Assembly: GCF_001039355.2 (NCBI RefSeq) | Contig: NW_019775602.1 | Coordinates: 866,180 to 891,976, forward strand | DNA: 25,797 nucleotides | Direction of reading: 5' to 3' | Source of the DNA: Lingula anatina | Taxonomy: Eukaryota; Brachiopoda; Lingulata; Lingulida; Lingulidae | In this document: positions 1-10,692 of the stretch, piece after piece | Layout of the letters: each line of letters starts with the position of its first letter | Position numbering within the stretch: position 1 is the stretch's first letter | The notes under the pieces: model-generated | Databases searched by the model: none | Told to the model about the DNA's origin: nothing | The model's input: only the letters and a program-made list of their open reading frames with translations | Program-made: the position numbers and the translations under genes

Positions 1-60
1 ATGGAGGATGTAACGGACCATACCAAATGGAACTATTCATTTGTGGGAAATGAACTTTAG
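1..60 (+). CDS. possible partial exon at the window edge
   Basis: The first 60 bases read as one open frame of 19 codons from the first base, beginning with ATG and closing with TAG at 58-60. The peptide contains the string DHTKWNYSFVGNEL. Nothing upstream is visible, so I cannot tell whether the ATG is a start or an internal methionine of an exon entering from outside. It could be a terminal exon alternative to the one at 383-498. I recognise no family and the frame is short enough to be chance. Confidence 0.2.
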   Translation: MEDVTDHTKWNYSFVGNEL

Positions 61-382
61 ATTTTATTGGTTAACTTTGCGTCAAATGTTATTGCATGTG
101 GTTATAAGAAAATGTTAAATATTGTGTATTGAATATTAAATACGTGACTTATGAGAAGTATATCTTTATTCAGCCTGTCGGTCTTATAGTTATTAGTTAT
201 TGATATTTAACTATACAGTTATTGGTATAGGAACAGTGTACTTAACTTTTATAAAGATGATGACGTGAAACTGATGATATGCATTAAGGAAGATTCTTAC
301 TTAATTATTTTTCGGTATGTTTTTTTTTTGTTCAATCGTGGATTGGGTTTGATATAAAACGATTGTTTCTCTTATACTGTAG

Positions 383-498
383 TTATTAAAAGAGAGCGCA
401 ACAGTGTGGACAAATATGAAGATGAACAGGTACTTCATCATGACGATGCGCTTGGCAACGCTGTGGTGAATGCTATTCATCGGACAGGGAGTAGCTAA
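383..498 (+). CDS. possible terminal coding exon, unknown protein
   Basis: A pyrimidine-rich tract ends in a good splice acceptor (ttctcttatactgtag, AG at 381-382). From 383, after two bases that complete a split codon, an open frame of 37 codons runs to TAA at 496-498. The peptide is charged and non-repetitive: it starts IKRERNSVDKYEDE, continues QVLHHDDALGNAVVNAIHR and ends TGSS. This looks like a hydrophilic C-terminal tail, with AATAAA-like signals downstream (near 621). Upstream exons are not identified and I do not recognise the protein. Alternatively it is chance coding next to a cryptic acceptor. Confidence 0.38.
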
Positions 499-886
499 CC
501 CTATTGTCTCACGTAGTACATACTTTATCTGAAATAACAAGAGAGAAGAGAGAAACCGTATATGAAAATGTGTCAGAGCCATAATAAGAGAGTAACAGAT
601 TTAAACATCCGCGCGGAGAAAATAAACAAAAAGTATCTGTACTCGTGGGCCGCACATTACAACATGTAAATAGCACATCCACGAACATTTGTATTTTCAT
701 AAAAATTTATAAATCTATCTTCCTTTAAGTTATATTTGGGGTTTCATGTCAATTTTATTTCTATCTTATAGTAGGTTTATAATACAAAATCTATGTACTT
801 AGTTTTGTTTTGCATGAATTTATGATAAAAGACAAATGCAGTGTTTAAGAAAGTTTATTTTTAATTAATGTATATTTTAATTTTAA

Positions 887-908
887 ATATGCCTGTGGAC
901 AGGCATAT
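887..908. repeat. perfect 9-bp-stem hairpin
   Basis: ATATGCCTG, four bases TGGA, then CAGGCATAT: a perfect inverted repeat with a 4-nt loop in AT-rich sequence, followed by a short GC-rich stretch (cgtccccggg). No terminal CTRR lies shortly downstream, so it is not supported as a Helitron end. Function unknown. Confidence 0.6.
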
Positions 909-1472
909 CGTCCCCGGGAGATAATGTAACGTTAGTTAGTGACAGCATGCAGCGAATAAGAGCGGGGAGTGTTTTGTAGTTTCACTTTAGTTGATTGACA
1001 CGACCTTATTGTACTTAAGCGAAGAATGTAATGTAGACGGGGAGAACGATGTAAGAGGTTGAACGGAGAGGAATAAACTGTAGATAGCGTAGTTAGAAAG
1101 CGATAATAAAGAATATGGGAACACATGGAATTGTTTAGTTATTACCTCGCGCCACCAAGACAAAGTCAGTAACGTCGTCACAATTGTAACCTCTATGTGG
1201 TATCGCTATTCGCAAAACGCGATGCTTTCGTGATACGGGGCCCAGTTTTGTATCCAAGCTCACAGCTGTTGATTAGGCTGGTCTTCACATTCTGTACTTT
1301 ATTAAATTTTGATCTGGTTCGTTTCTTCTATGATGTTTTAGCTAGCAAAAACCGCCGTACAACTTCAAGCATTGGATTTGGCTACTCCCCCCTTATTGAT
1401 TCATGTGCCGTTGCTTGTATCTGTAATAAAAATTACAAGCGTAAATATTTGATATCTATGTACAGTAACAAT

Positions 1473-1510
1473 ATAATAATAATAATAATGATAATAATAA
1501 TAATAATAAA
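1473..1510. repeat. (AAT)n microsatellite
   Basis: About 12 near-perfect repeats of ATA/AAT with one G interruption. Ordinary simple repeat. Confidence 0.9.
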
Positions 1511-1986
1511 TGAAAACTATAGAAAAAACTGTCTTACGTTCTGTCCTAAACTTAAAGTTACCATTTAAAAAGGACACGTACGCGACGCAAGACAAAGACG
1601 GAATGTCGAGCAGAAGTTCATAAAAATATTAGACACTTAAGAAAAAGTACTGAATAGAGACAACGAATATTATTCTTGTTTTACTGTAACATAATCTTCA
1701 ACTGCGCGTCCCTTTTACATTAGCATACGTCACGTATCCCAGTAGTTTACTTGTTTATTCATGTTTTGGTACCTGAAGAAGGCTCACAAGGCGAATGCTC
1801 GGGCATTTTTCATCTTTAATTGTTAACCTGTATAGATGTTTTTTTAATATATTTTTTCCGTGAAGATATGAAAGACGAAAGAAAAACATGCTGTTTAATT
1901 TAATGGTCATAATAGTTGATTATCATAAAAGAGGTCTGTTATCTGGTCCGCGGATCAACTGATTGTGAATTCGGCCAGAGACAGCC

Positions 1987-2080
1987 GGAGAGAGAAAGAG
2001 AGAGAGAGAGAATGAGAGGGGGGATAGCCGGAGAGAGAGAGAGAGAGAGAGAGAGCAATAGCCAGAGAGAGAGAAAGAAA
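1987..2080. repeat. (GA)n-rich microsatellite, compound
   Basis: Three GA tracts separated by two similar linkers (gatagccggaga and caatagccagaga). The tract therefore has a higher-order repeat of about 40 bases. It gives a spurious Arg/Glu-rich open frame on plus. Confidence 0.85.
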
Positions 2081-3926
2081 GTGCACTCTTACGGAGTCGC
2101 AGATGGAGTTTTCACTAGATATTCACAGATATGTATAAAATGTAAAAAATGTCTTAAATAATTTTTAAAGAAAGATTGCTGTTTATGATTTGAACGCAAA
2201 GGACGATCGCGTTTGTTACGTTATGTAATTTAAGCAATATTGACGACAGCTGTCATCTGAGTCCTCAAGGGGGTCGAACTCCCAACACGGAGGTATACTT
2301 TGTGTAGATTAGTGATAATATATCATTTTGTCTCTCTCCCTCTTTCTTAGCGAGTCTTTCGATGCACACGGAAATTGTTACATAAGTTAGCCCAGCACCT
2401 GTGATAATCATATTTAAAACACGAAATGCGGACTCAATTTTAAACCTTCGTTACTGTCGCTCGCAACACCATCTCAAATTCGCCCATAAGATTATTTTCA
2501 ATAAAGTAAAAAATTAAGAACTTGTTAGGTAGTATAATGTCTAACGTCTCAGAAAATGTTTAGAATGTTTAAATGTTTAAAAAATGCGATTAATAACTTG
2601 CAGCTACTTTTGCGGTGTCGCCCGGCTTATAAAAGCTGCGAAATCCTCCACGGCTTATTTTGCTGCAGATCATTTTAATTAAAATTTTAATTGTTTGATG
2701 CTTTGAAATATTTAAGTCATTAATAAAAACTTCATATTAGTTAAGACAATGACTGAAGGCCCCATTGGGTATTTTCCTTTCCCGTGAAAGCCACTTATCA
2801 TTTCCCAAGATGCTCGCAACTTTCTATGTTATTAATAAGAGTCATCCGTGAAGCGCCCCATTCCCGTGAATCGAGAATTGCGCGTTTTTATCCCTCGTCC
2901 TGAGTGAAACGAAGTCATTATACTCGGTGATAGTTATTTTCAGCTTGCCGGACTCGCATTTTCAATGAGATATAGACAAAGTTTTAATTTAATTTATGTA
3001 CGTAATTTGTGATTTGATGATTTTTATTTTCCGCGGCCGTGAACTGTGATCACTAGACTGTACCCCCCCTTCCCAGCGGGCCCTCATGATTAGCTAGACG
3101 ATATATGTTGACAGGGCACAGTCAAATGGTTTACACGAAACACGTCAAAGCTGCATTTCTCTTGTGAAGCCATTTTGAAAGCCTTCGTTACCAGGCATTG
3201 TGAAACTATACTTGGAATTGAGGAAAAAATGTAGACCTTTTGAAAAAAATAAACGCGCATAGGCTTATGTCATATTAGCCTACCAGAGAAGTCTATAAAA
3301 GTAAATTACAGGTATTGGCCTACTAGTAGCTTTGCAGGAAATATAGGCAAAAATGACTTAAGAGTATTTTCAAGTACGTTTAGTATATTTTTAAAGGTAA
3401 TTACTAAATCTGAATGTTCATTTGCTTATAACTTAAAATTGAGCGTTGTGTTAGCAGTGCAAAGAGTCGAAGCAAAAAGAAAATATATAATAATAACAAC
3501 AAAAAAGACAGAATTTGAAATAACCTTTTAGGTAATTATTATATTATCAATAAATTATAAAAAAATATCATATCCAAACGAAAAAATTAAAAGATATAAT
3601 AACTTGGAACAACGGCACACTTGACCGGATGTACCGCGATGTGACCCAGTATCCACTGCGGGTTTTCTTTGACCTACTTTATAGTAGGGCTTAGTACGGC
3701 GGAGCGGGAACATTTTATACGTTATGAAATAACGTTATACCTAGGACAAGATATATTTACGAGTTACCATAAAGGTTTTATCTGGAGCAGTAGGACATTC
3801 CACAATTCCAGCATCCTTTTTAATACATGCAAAGACATTCTTGATGACAGAAGGGTGAGTACTTTGTTGTAGTGATCTGGCACCGGAAGTCTTGGGATTG
3901 AAAGCGACAGTTGGGCGGGGTTTTCA

Positions 3927-3954
<28 letters not shown>
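3927..3954. repeat. (GA)n microsatellite in unit A
   Basis: Pure AG dinucleotide tract. The homologous tract in unit B (7055-7088) is longer and has an inserted T at its start, as expected for slippage after duplication. Confidence 0.9.
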
Positions 3955-3957
<3 letters not shown>

Positions 3958-5043
3958 GGAAGGAGCTGCAGAGACACGAGGTAGAAGGTAGACAAAGGGA
4001 TCTGGTGATCCTAGTGTTATAAGTGTTATACAGTAGATCTGGATTCCTGGAAACATCTGAGGTAAAACCTAATAAGTACTAGCAGAATTAATTAAGTAGC
4101 AATAGGTTTTCTACGATGTACTTGTCTTAGAGCTACTATAAAAGTTGTTTGTGGGGATTTTTGCAGTGTTCACTTCATCCTCCTTATCTTTATAACTCTC
4201 TATTAATCATAGTCCTCCAACTGGGGTGCAGTAATGGCTTAAATTTGCATATGTTAGGAACTCATACATCACGTAGTCATGTATAGCAACACAGTATTGC
4301 AATTGGGCTTTACCATCCTCGAATATAGTGTTGTGTCTCATGTTGAGACATGCTGGACAGCTAAAGATGTAAAATTACAACAAATGTCCTTCAAAATTTC
4401 ATTTAGAATGCCAAGCTTAATTGGTAAGAATGCATGTTTCTGTTTTTCATTTATTGGTTACTCAACAAACAACCCAAATGAGCCCTTTTTTTCAGTACAT
4501 GTAGTTAAGTGATGTAAGACATCCATGTGTGTACACACAGCCGGTCATGACCAGTTTTGAGGTGCCCGTTTTGCACAGCACATACTTTCAGTGACTATCC
4601 CAGCATTTTTTCAATGACACTGATGTATGTCATTGGTTATTTTAAGTTTGATTTTTTTTACATGAAGTCATGGCAAACCATCAGATGCATATTAGCAATT
4701 TTTTAAAAGTACAAATAACTGTGAATATGAGGAAGCTGCCAAGTTTGACTTTGCCCAGGACCACTGCCAATTAAGAAATGATGGGAATGCGAACAAACCA
4801 CCCTTTTTGCCGGGGAAAAGGTTCCCTCTGGGGAAATTTTTATTTAGGTACACAATGGTTTTATGGTAAAAGCTCCACTTTTTTTTAGGAAAAAATTTTT
4901 TTTGAAATTGCTGGCTCCAGGTCTGTTGAATGTTTATAATGAATGTTTCTCTATTTTTTCAGCTCACACAAACAGTTTGACAGTTGGTGTACAGTAACAT
5001 GTGTCTCTGTAGTGGCCTGCTTGATGTGGTCAGTTTGGGATGA

Positions 5044-5175
5044 TGTTATATCCAATACATGGCTGTCGATTGGTCGCGTCTTGACCCAGGCCACTACCTG
5101 GTGGATGAAATGGTAATGGGGACAAGTATGAAAGAAGCACATGGCGAGTGAGACCCACGGCACCCTGTCATAACA
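5044..5175 (+). repeat. Ty3/gypsy LTR (132 bp), unit A copy
   Basis: Begins TGTTATATC and ends GTCATAACA, with the matched termini TGTTAT/ATAACA typical of retroelement LTRs. It is preceded by GATGA (5039-5043), the same five bases that follow the 3' LTR at 11560-11564. It is followed after one base by the primer-binding site. The same 132-bp segment with the same flank occurs at 10488-10619. Unit A keeps only this LTR and the leader, to 5249. Confidence 0.72.
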
Positions 5176-5176
5176 T

Positions 5177-5189
5177 TGGCGACGAGGAT
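5177..5189 (+). promoter_or_regulatory. tRNA-Ser primer-binding site (unit A)
   Basis: TGGCGACGAGGAT is complementary to the 3' end of animal tRNA-Ser(GCT), whose acceptor ends in CGTCG followed by CCA. It lies one base after the LTR end. A likely gag start ATG (MAQGEL) follows at 5207. The gag frame is soon closed by TAA. Confidence 0.65.
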
Positions 5190-5249
5190 AAGCAAGAAAT
5201 ACTAACATGGCACAGGGAGAACTGCACAGGGTTTAACAAAGCACAAGTA

Positions 5250-5430
5250 TGTCGTAGTTTTCTNGTCCAGTGTAAAGGGGGTTTAATCAGTTAATTGGTA
5301 GCGACACACCTGACTACACACTTCTCCATTCACATATCTTATATGAGATCGGAGTTTGTGAAAAAAAAACGCATTTTAACCTAGGCATACATTCGTAATT
5401 GAAATATTCCATATTAAATGTCAAGTCTGT
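5250..5430. other. spacer between duplication units; contains an N
   Basis: 181 bases with no homology seen elsewhere in the window and no coding frame. An undetermined base is at 5264. It may include a little more gypsy leader or a repair or assembly junction. Confidence 0.6.
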
Positions 5431-7051
5431 ATATCATTTCGTCTCTCTCCCTCTTTCTTAGTGAGTCTTTCGATGCACACGAAAATTGTTGCATAAGTTA
5501 GCTCAGCACCTGTGATAATCATATTTGAAACACGAAATGCGGACTCAATTTTAAACCTTCGTTACTGTTGCTCGCAACACCATCTCAAATTCGCCCATAA
5601 GATTATTTTCAATAAAGTAAAGAATTAAGAACTTGTTAGTAAGTAGCCTATAATGTCTAGCGTCTCAGAAAATGTTTAGAATGTTTAAATGTTTAAAAAA
5701 TGCGATTAATAACTTGCAGCTACTTTTGCGGTGTCGCCCGGCTTATAAAAGCTGCGAAATCCTCCACGGCTTATTTTGCTGCAGATCATTTTAATTAAAA
5801 TTTAAATTGTTTGATGCTTTTGAAATATTTAAGTCATTAATAAAAACTTCATTTTAGTTAAGACAATGACTTAAGGCCCCATCGGGTATTTTCCTTTCCC
5901 GTGAAAGCCACTTATCATTTCCCAAGATGCTCGCAACTTTCTATGTTATTAATAAGAGTCATCCGTGAAGCGCCCCATTCCCGTGAATCGAGAATTGCGC
6001 GTTTTTATCCCTCGTCCTGAGTGAAACGAAGTCATTATACTCGGTGATAGATATTTTCAGCTTGCTGGACTCGCATTTTCAATGAGATATAAATAAAGTT
6101 TTAATTTAATTTATGTAATTTGTGATTTGATGATTTTTATTTTCCGCAGCTGTGAACTGTGATCACTACCCCCCCCCCCCCACCCCCCTCTTCCTAGCGG
6201 GCCCTCATGATTAGCTAGACGATATGTTGACAGGGCAAGTCAAATGGTTTAGGCCTACTCGAAACATGACAAAGCTTCATTTCTCTTGTGAAGCCATTTG
6301 CAAAGCCTGCGTTATCAGGCATTGTGAAACTATACTTGGAATTGAGGAAAAAATGTAGACCTTTTGAAAAAATAAACGCGCATAGGCTTATGTCATATTA
6401 GCCTACCAGAGAAGTCTATAAAAGTAAATTACAGGTATTGGCCTACTAGTAGCTTTGCAGGAAATATAGGCAAAAATGACTTAAGAGTATTTTCAAGTAC
6501 GTTTAGTATATTTTTAAAGGTAATTACTAAATCTGAATGTTCATTTGCCTTTAACTTAAAATTGAGCGTTGTCTTAGCAGTGCAAAGAGTCAAAGCAAAA
6601 AGAAAATATATAATAATAACAACAAAAAAGACAGAATTTGAAATTACCTTTTAGGTCATTATTATATTATCAATCAATTATAAAAAAATATCATATCCAA
6701 ACGAAAAAATTAAAAGATATAATAACTTGGAACAACGGCGCACTTCATGTGACCGGATGTACCGAGATGTGACCCAGTATTCACTGCGGGTTTTCTTTGA
6801 CCTACTTAGTCGGGCCTATTAGTACGGCGGAGCGGGAACATGTTACTCGTTATGAAATAACGTTATACCTAGGACAAGATATATTTACGAGTTACCATAC
6901 ACGTTTTATCTGAAGCAGTAGGACATTCCACAATTCCAGCATCCTTTTTAATACACGCAAAGACATTCTTGATGACAGAAGGGTACACTTTGTTGTAGTG
7001 ATCTGGTACCGGAAGTATTGGGATTGAAAGCGACAGTTGGGCGGGGTTTTC

Positions 7052-7054
<3 letters not shown>

Positions 7055-7088
<34 letters not shown>
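7055..7088. repeat. (GA)n microsatellite in unit B
   Basis: Counterpart of the unit A tract, a few repeat units longer. Both give a spurious Ser/Leu-rich frame on minus. Confidence 0.9.
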
Positions 7089-7091
<3 letters not shown>

Positions 7092-7780
7092 GGAAGGAGC
7101 TGCAGAGACAAGAGGTAGAGGGTAGACAAAGGGATCTGGTGATCCTAGTGTTATAAGTGTTATTCAGTAGATCTGGATTCCTGGAAATATCTGAGGTAAA
7201 ACCTAATCAGTACTAGCAGAATTAATTAAGTAGCAATAGGTTTTCTATGATGTACTTGTCTTAGAGCTACTATAGTATAAAAGTTGTTTGTGTGGATTTT
7301 TGCAGTGTTCACTTCATCCTCCGTATCTTTATAACTCTCTATTAACCATAGTCCTCCAACTGGGGTGCAGTAAGGGATTTGCATATGTTAGGAACTTGTA
7401 CATCACGTACCCTGTAGTCATGTATAGCAACACAGTATTGCAATTGGGCTTTACCATCCTTGAATATAGTGTTGTGTCTCATGTTGAGATATGCTGGACT
7501 GCTAAAGATGTAAAATTACAACAAATGTCCTTCAAAATTTCGTTTAGAATGCCAAGCTAAATTGGTAAGAAAGAATGTTTCTGTTTTTCATTTATTGGTT
7601 ACTCAACATACAACCCAGATGAGCCCTTTTTTTCAGTACATGTATATAGGTGATCTAAGACATCCATGTGTGTACACACAGCCGGTCATGACCAGTTTTG
7701 AGGTGCCCGTTTTGCACAACACATACTTTCAGTGACTATCCCAGCATTTTTTCAATGACACTGATGTCATTGGTTATTAG

Positions 7781-7806
7781 TACCACCAGCGTGTACGCTG
7801 GCGGTA
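7781..7806. repeat. 5' terminal hairpin of the Helentron-like element
   Basis: TACCACCAGCGT, GT, ACGCTGGCGGTA: a long palindrome with one mismatch, overlapping the left subterminal inverted repeat. Confidence 0.75.
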
Positions 7807-7841
7807 CTCATGGTTTTAGTCCCGACCCGTCTCTTACAGCT

Positions 7842-7890
7842 CCGCTGGCTCCTGCGGCTCCGCCAGCTCATGCGGCTCCTGCGGCTCCGC
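7842..7890. repeat. GC-rich short tandem (ggctcctgc-like)
   Basis: Imperfect 9-12-bp units of ggctcctgc/ggctccgcc within the left arm of the Helentron-like element. They produce an Ala/Pro-rich open frame on plus that I regard as spurious. Confidence 0.6.
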
Positions 7891-8439
7891 ACGATGGCGT
7901 GGGATACAAGTCACCGTTACCGCTTCTCCTCCTAGACCGCAAGGACCTGTGTCCCCATCTCTTGGATTTTGGTCACATGTAATCTCAACTTGAACCCCCT
8001 GGTTTTTTTGTCTCAGTCGGTGCATTGGTCTGGGCGTGGCACTCGTTATAATGCACCCTTGTCAGAATTTTTGAAAATTCAATGCTAAATATCTCCCATA
8101 CCGAAGGAATTATGTGAAAAATTTCTACAGATGGCTGACCGAAAGTCATATGTGGAGATTTCAAATATGCCCTTGGATTTGACCTTTGACCTTTATTTCA
8201 AGTCAAACGGGCCAAAATTTCAAAAATGGGAATTTTTTGCAAAATAAATTATTATTTTATGCCGATTTTCAGAAACTTCACAGATCTAACTTATAATATT
8301 ATGGACAGGTGTTACCCTTAGGGTCTTCTTTCATTTTCGTGAGTTTGGGGTCAATCGGTGCATTTTCACGGGAGTAGCGGCCATTAGATGCCAAAACTGA
8401 AAACTCTCTCAAATTCTGGAACTGTTAATGCCAGAGACC

Positions 8440-8510
8440 TCTTGTTTTTTGCATTTTGTAGAGCTTGTCAAGCGCAACACTGAAGGTGGTGTCGGTTTTT
8501 TTGTTTTCGA
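8440..8510. repeat. direct repeat flanking the core array, left copy
   Basis: The segment containing gcattttgtagagcttgtca recurs as gcattttatagaccttgtca at 9947-10009, to the right of the ~145-bp array. The core array is thus bracketed by a ~65-bp diverged direct repeat, suggesting growth or capture between them. Confidence 0.6.
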
Positions 8511-8589
8511 TATGGTTTAGGCATTGTACTATATCGACAGTTCAACATCCAATATTTAGTGGTGAAAATAAAATGTGAAATACTACAAA

Positions 8590-9756
8590 ATTAGCAGAGA
8601 TACGCCCATAGTTACTATTGAACTTGAATAGGAAGTCATATACTTGTAATCCAACTGACCTTGAAATTTACCTTTGACCTACTTTTCATGATGAACTGCA
8701 CTTTGCAAGTTTTCTGATTTTTATATCTCGAAAACTGGCAAAGATATGCCCATAGTTACTGTTGAACTTCAATAGGAAGTCATATACTGGCAATCTAACT
8801 GTGACCTTGAAATTGACCTCTGACCTACTTTACACCACGAACTGAACTTTGCAAATTTTGGTTCCCTTTTCTCTCTAAAAATGGCAGAGATATGTCCATA
8901 GTTACTATTGAAGTTGAAAAGGAAGTCACATACTGGCAATCTAACTGTGACCTTGAAATTGACCTCTGACCTACTTTACACCATGAACTGAAATTGCAAA
9001 TTTTGGTTCCCTTTTCTCTCTAAAACAGGCAGAGATACAGGGGTATGTCCATAGTTACTATTGAAGTTGAATAGGAAGTCACATACTGGCAATTTACTGT
9101 GACCTTAAAATTGACATTTGACCTACTTTTTACCATGAACTCAACTTTGCAAATTTTTGTTCCCTTTTATCTCCATAGTTTAGGTCCATAGTTACTATTG
9201 AACTTGAATAGGAAGTCATATACTGGCAATTTATCTGTGACCTTGAAATTGACCTTTGACTTACTTTACACCATAAACTGAACTTTGCAACTTCTTTAAT
9301 GCTTATACTTTCAAAACTGGCAAAGATATGCCCATAGTTACTATTGAACTTGAATAGGAAGTCATATACTGGTAATTTACTGTGACCTTAAAATTAACCT
9401 TTGACCTACTTTTTACCATAAACTGAACTTTGCAAATTTTCATTCCCTTTTATCTCCAAAACTGGCAGAGAAAGGTCCATAGTTACTATTGAACTTGAAT
9501 AGGAAGTAATACACTGGCAATCTAACTGTGACCTTGAAATTGACTTTTGACCTAATTTTTATGATGAACTGCTTATTGCATGTTTTCTGGCCTTTAAATC
9601 TGCAAAACTTTAAAATAAATGCCCAGGATTTCTATTGAACTTGAATAGAAATTCATATACTATGATGTTGAAATTGACTTTGACCTACTTTTTCACCATG
9701 AACTGAGCTTTGCATATTTTTTTGCTCCTTATATCTTCAAAACTAGCAGAGATGTG
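8590..9756 (+). repeat. ~145-bp tandem repeat array, about 8 copies
   Basis: Consensus blocks are cccatagttactattgaact, gaataggaagtcatatactg, tgtgaccttgaaattgacct and ctttgcaaattttggttccc. The atagttact block starts near 8605, 8749, 8895, 9048, 9185, 9331, 9476 and 9622, so spacing is 137-153 bases. Copies differ by scattered substitutions; the last is degenerate. Several units keep TGACCTTGA, and two keep TGACCTCTGACCT, which match nuclear-receptor elements. Confidence 0.9.
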
Positions 9757-10063
9757 CCCGGTGTTGCCCCTAGGTTTTCTCTTTTGTCAGTATATGTGCA
9801 CCACTGACAACACATTTTAAGGAAAACCAATAGGCCTTTTGTCTAGAGAATCACAGGAGTGATCAATGGTAGGAAAATGCTGGTCAGTTCGAAAATCTGT
9901 TTGATTGTACCATTTTTATTAATATTTTTTGGCATATTTTGAGAACTCTTGTTGATTGCATTTTATAGACCTTGTCAAGCACAAGACTGGTGATGGTGTC
10001 CCTTTTTTTTTGGGGGGGGGGTCCATACGAATGCGCTTACTCCAGCTGGTGGTACAATATCCG

Positions 10064-10079
10064 GAGGCGGTATCGCCTC
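10064..10079. terminator. 3' palindrome of the Helentron-like element
   Basis: GAGGCG, GTAT, CGCCTC: a perfect 6-bp stem with a 4-nt loop, 12 bases before the terminal CTAG. In Helitrons such hairpins act as the rolling-circle stop signal. It is not a transcription terminator. Confidence 0.75.
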
Positions 10080-10487
10080 TCTGATCCTCTAGTTTTAAGT
10101 TTGATTTTTTTTTTTACATGAAGTCATGGCAAACCATCAGATGCATATTAGCAATTTTTTGAAAGTACAAATAACTGTGAATATGAGGAAGCTGCCAAGT
10201 TTGACTTTGCCCAGGACCACTGCCAGTTTAGAAATGATGGGAACAAACCACAGTTTTTGCCGGGGGGAAAGGCTCCCTCTGGGGAAATTTTTATTTAGGT
10301 ACACAGTGGTTTTATGGTAAAGGTCCACTTTTTTTGAGGAAAAAAAATTTTTTGAAATTGCTGGCTACAGGTCTGTTGAATGTTTATAATGAATGTTTCT
10401 CTATTTTTTCAGCTCACACAAACATTTTACGTGTACAGTGTCATGTGTCTCTGTAGTGGCCTGCTTGATGTGGTCAGTTTGGGATGA

Positions 10488-10619
10488 TGTTATATCTAAT
10501 ACATGGCTGTCGATTGGTCGCGTCTTGACCGAGGCCACCACCTGGTGGATGAGATGGTAATGGGAACAAGTATGAAAGAAGCACATGGTGAGTGAGATCC
10601 ACGGCACCCTGTCATAACA
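10488..10619 (+). repeat. gypsy 5' LTR, unit B copy
   Basis: TGTTATATC to GTCATAACA, 132 bases, flanked on the left by GATGA. Nearly identical to 5044-5175. Confidence 0.75.
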
Positions 10620-10620
10620 T

Positions 10621-10633
10621 TGGCGACGAGGAT
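10621..10633 (+). promoter_or_regulatory. tRNA-Ser primer-binding site (unit B)
   Basis: Same TGGCGACGAGGAT as in unit A, one base after the LTR. It fixes the orientation of the element as plus. Confidence 0.65.
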
Positions 10634-10692
10634 AAGCAAGAAATACTAACATGGCACAGGGAGAACTGCACTGGGTTTAACAAAGCACAAGT

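Larger units (their letters stand above)
499..2319. other. non-coding stretch, AT-rich, with simple repeats
   Basis: No frame here has convincing coding character. The reading frames present are short and made of low-complexity sequence. Identifiable items are a short perfect hairpin (887-908), an AAT microsatellite (1473-1510) and a GA-rich microsatellite (1987-2080). The rest could be 3' UTR of the exon at 383 followed by intergenic DNA. Confidence 0.6.
2320..5249 (+). repeat. large direct duplication, unit A (~2.9 kb)
   Basis: This block recurs in the same orientation as unit B (5431-7776 plus 10093-10693). The copies align nearly base for base, with a few mismatches and small indels per 60-base line. 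Shared landmarks include ttcccgtgaaagcc, a TATAAAAG in a GC-rich context (2628-2635), the (GA)n tract at 3927-3954, and the 132-bp LTR with its primer-binding site near the right end. Unit A stops at 5249, inside the gypsy leader, so its right breakpoint lies within a retroelement that continues in unit B. That makes unit B the more complete locus. No coding frame is conserved between the copies beyond what identity predicts. It may be a segmental duplication or an assembly artefact; a single N lies 15 bases past the breakpoint. Confidence 0.9.
7777..10092 (+). mobile_element. Helentron/HINE-like non-autonomous rolling-circle element
   Basis: Inserted in unit B: unit A reads ggttattttaag and unit B reads ggtta, then the element, then ttttaag. 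The right end has the rolling-circle signature: a perfect hairpin GAGGCG-gtat-CGCCTC (10064-10079), twelve bases, then CTAG before T. An 11-bp subterminal inverted repeat pairs GTACCACCAGC (7780-7790) with GCTGGTGGTAC (10045-10055), a hallmark of Helentrons and their non-autonomous HINEs (DINE-1 and bivalve pearl types). The left end also folds (7781-7806, 12-bp arms, one mismatch). The core is an array of eight ~145-bp repeats, as in pearl and DINE-1. No Rep/helicase coding is present. Boundaries are good to 2 bp: a classic A/T insertion makes the 5' end TT rather than TC, while a TT duplication is also possible. Confidence 0.78.

Noticed and set aside
1773-1815. Hammerhead-like string (ctgaagaa ... 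gcgaatgc, hairpin aatgc-tcgg-gcatt)
   Set aside because: CTGANGA is present, but the following stem II does not pair and the conserved GAAA is GAAT; no cleavage-site arm was found.
1916-2161. Arg/Glu-rich plus frame
   Set aside because: Translation of the (GA)n microsatellite.
2262-2290. tRNA-like B box (gggggtcgaactccc)
   Set aside because: One mismatch to the B-box core, no A box at the right distance upstream and no acceptor or anticodon stem could be folded.
2628-2635. TATAAAAG box in units A and B (also 5744-5751)
   Set aside because: A good TATA match, but conservation only reflects the recent duplication and no coding unit follows it.
7698-8025. Ala/Pro-rich frames on both strands
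   Set aside because: Produced by short GC-rich tandem repeats in the Helentron arm and crossing the element boundary.
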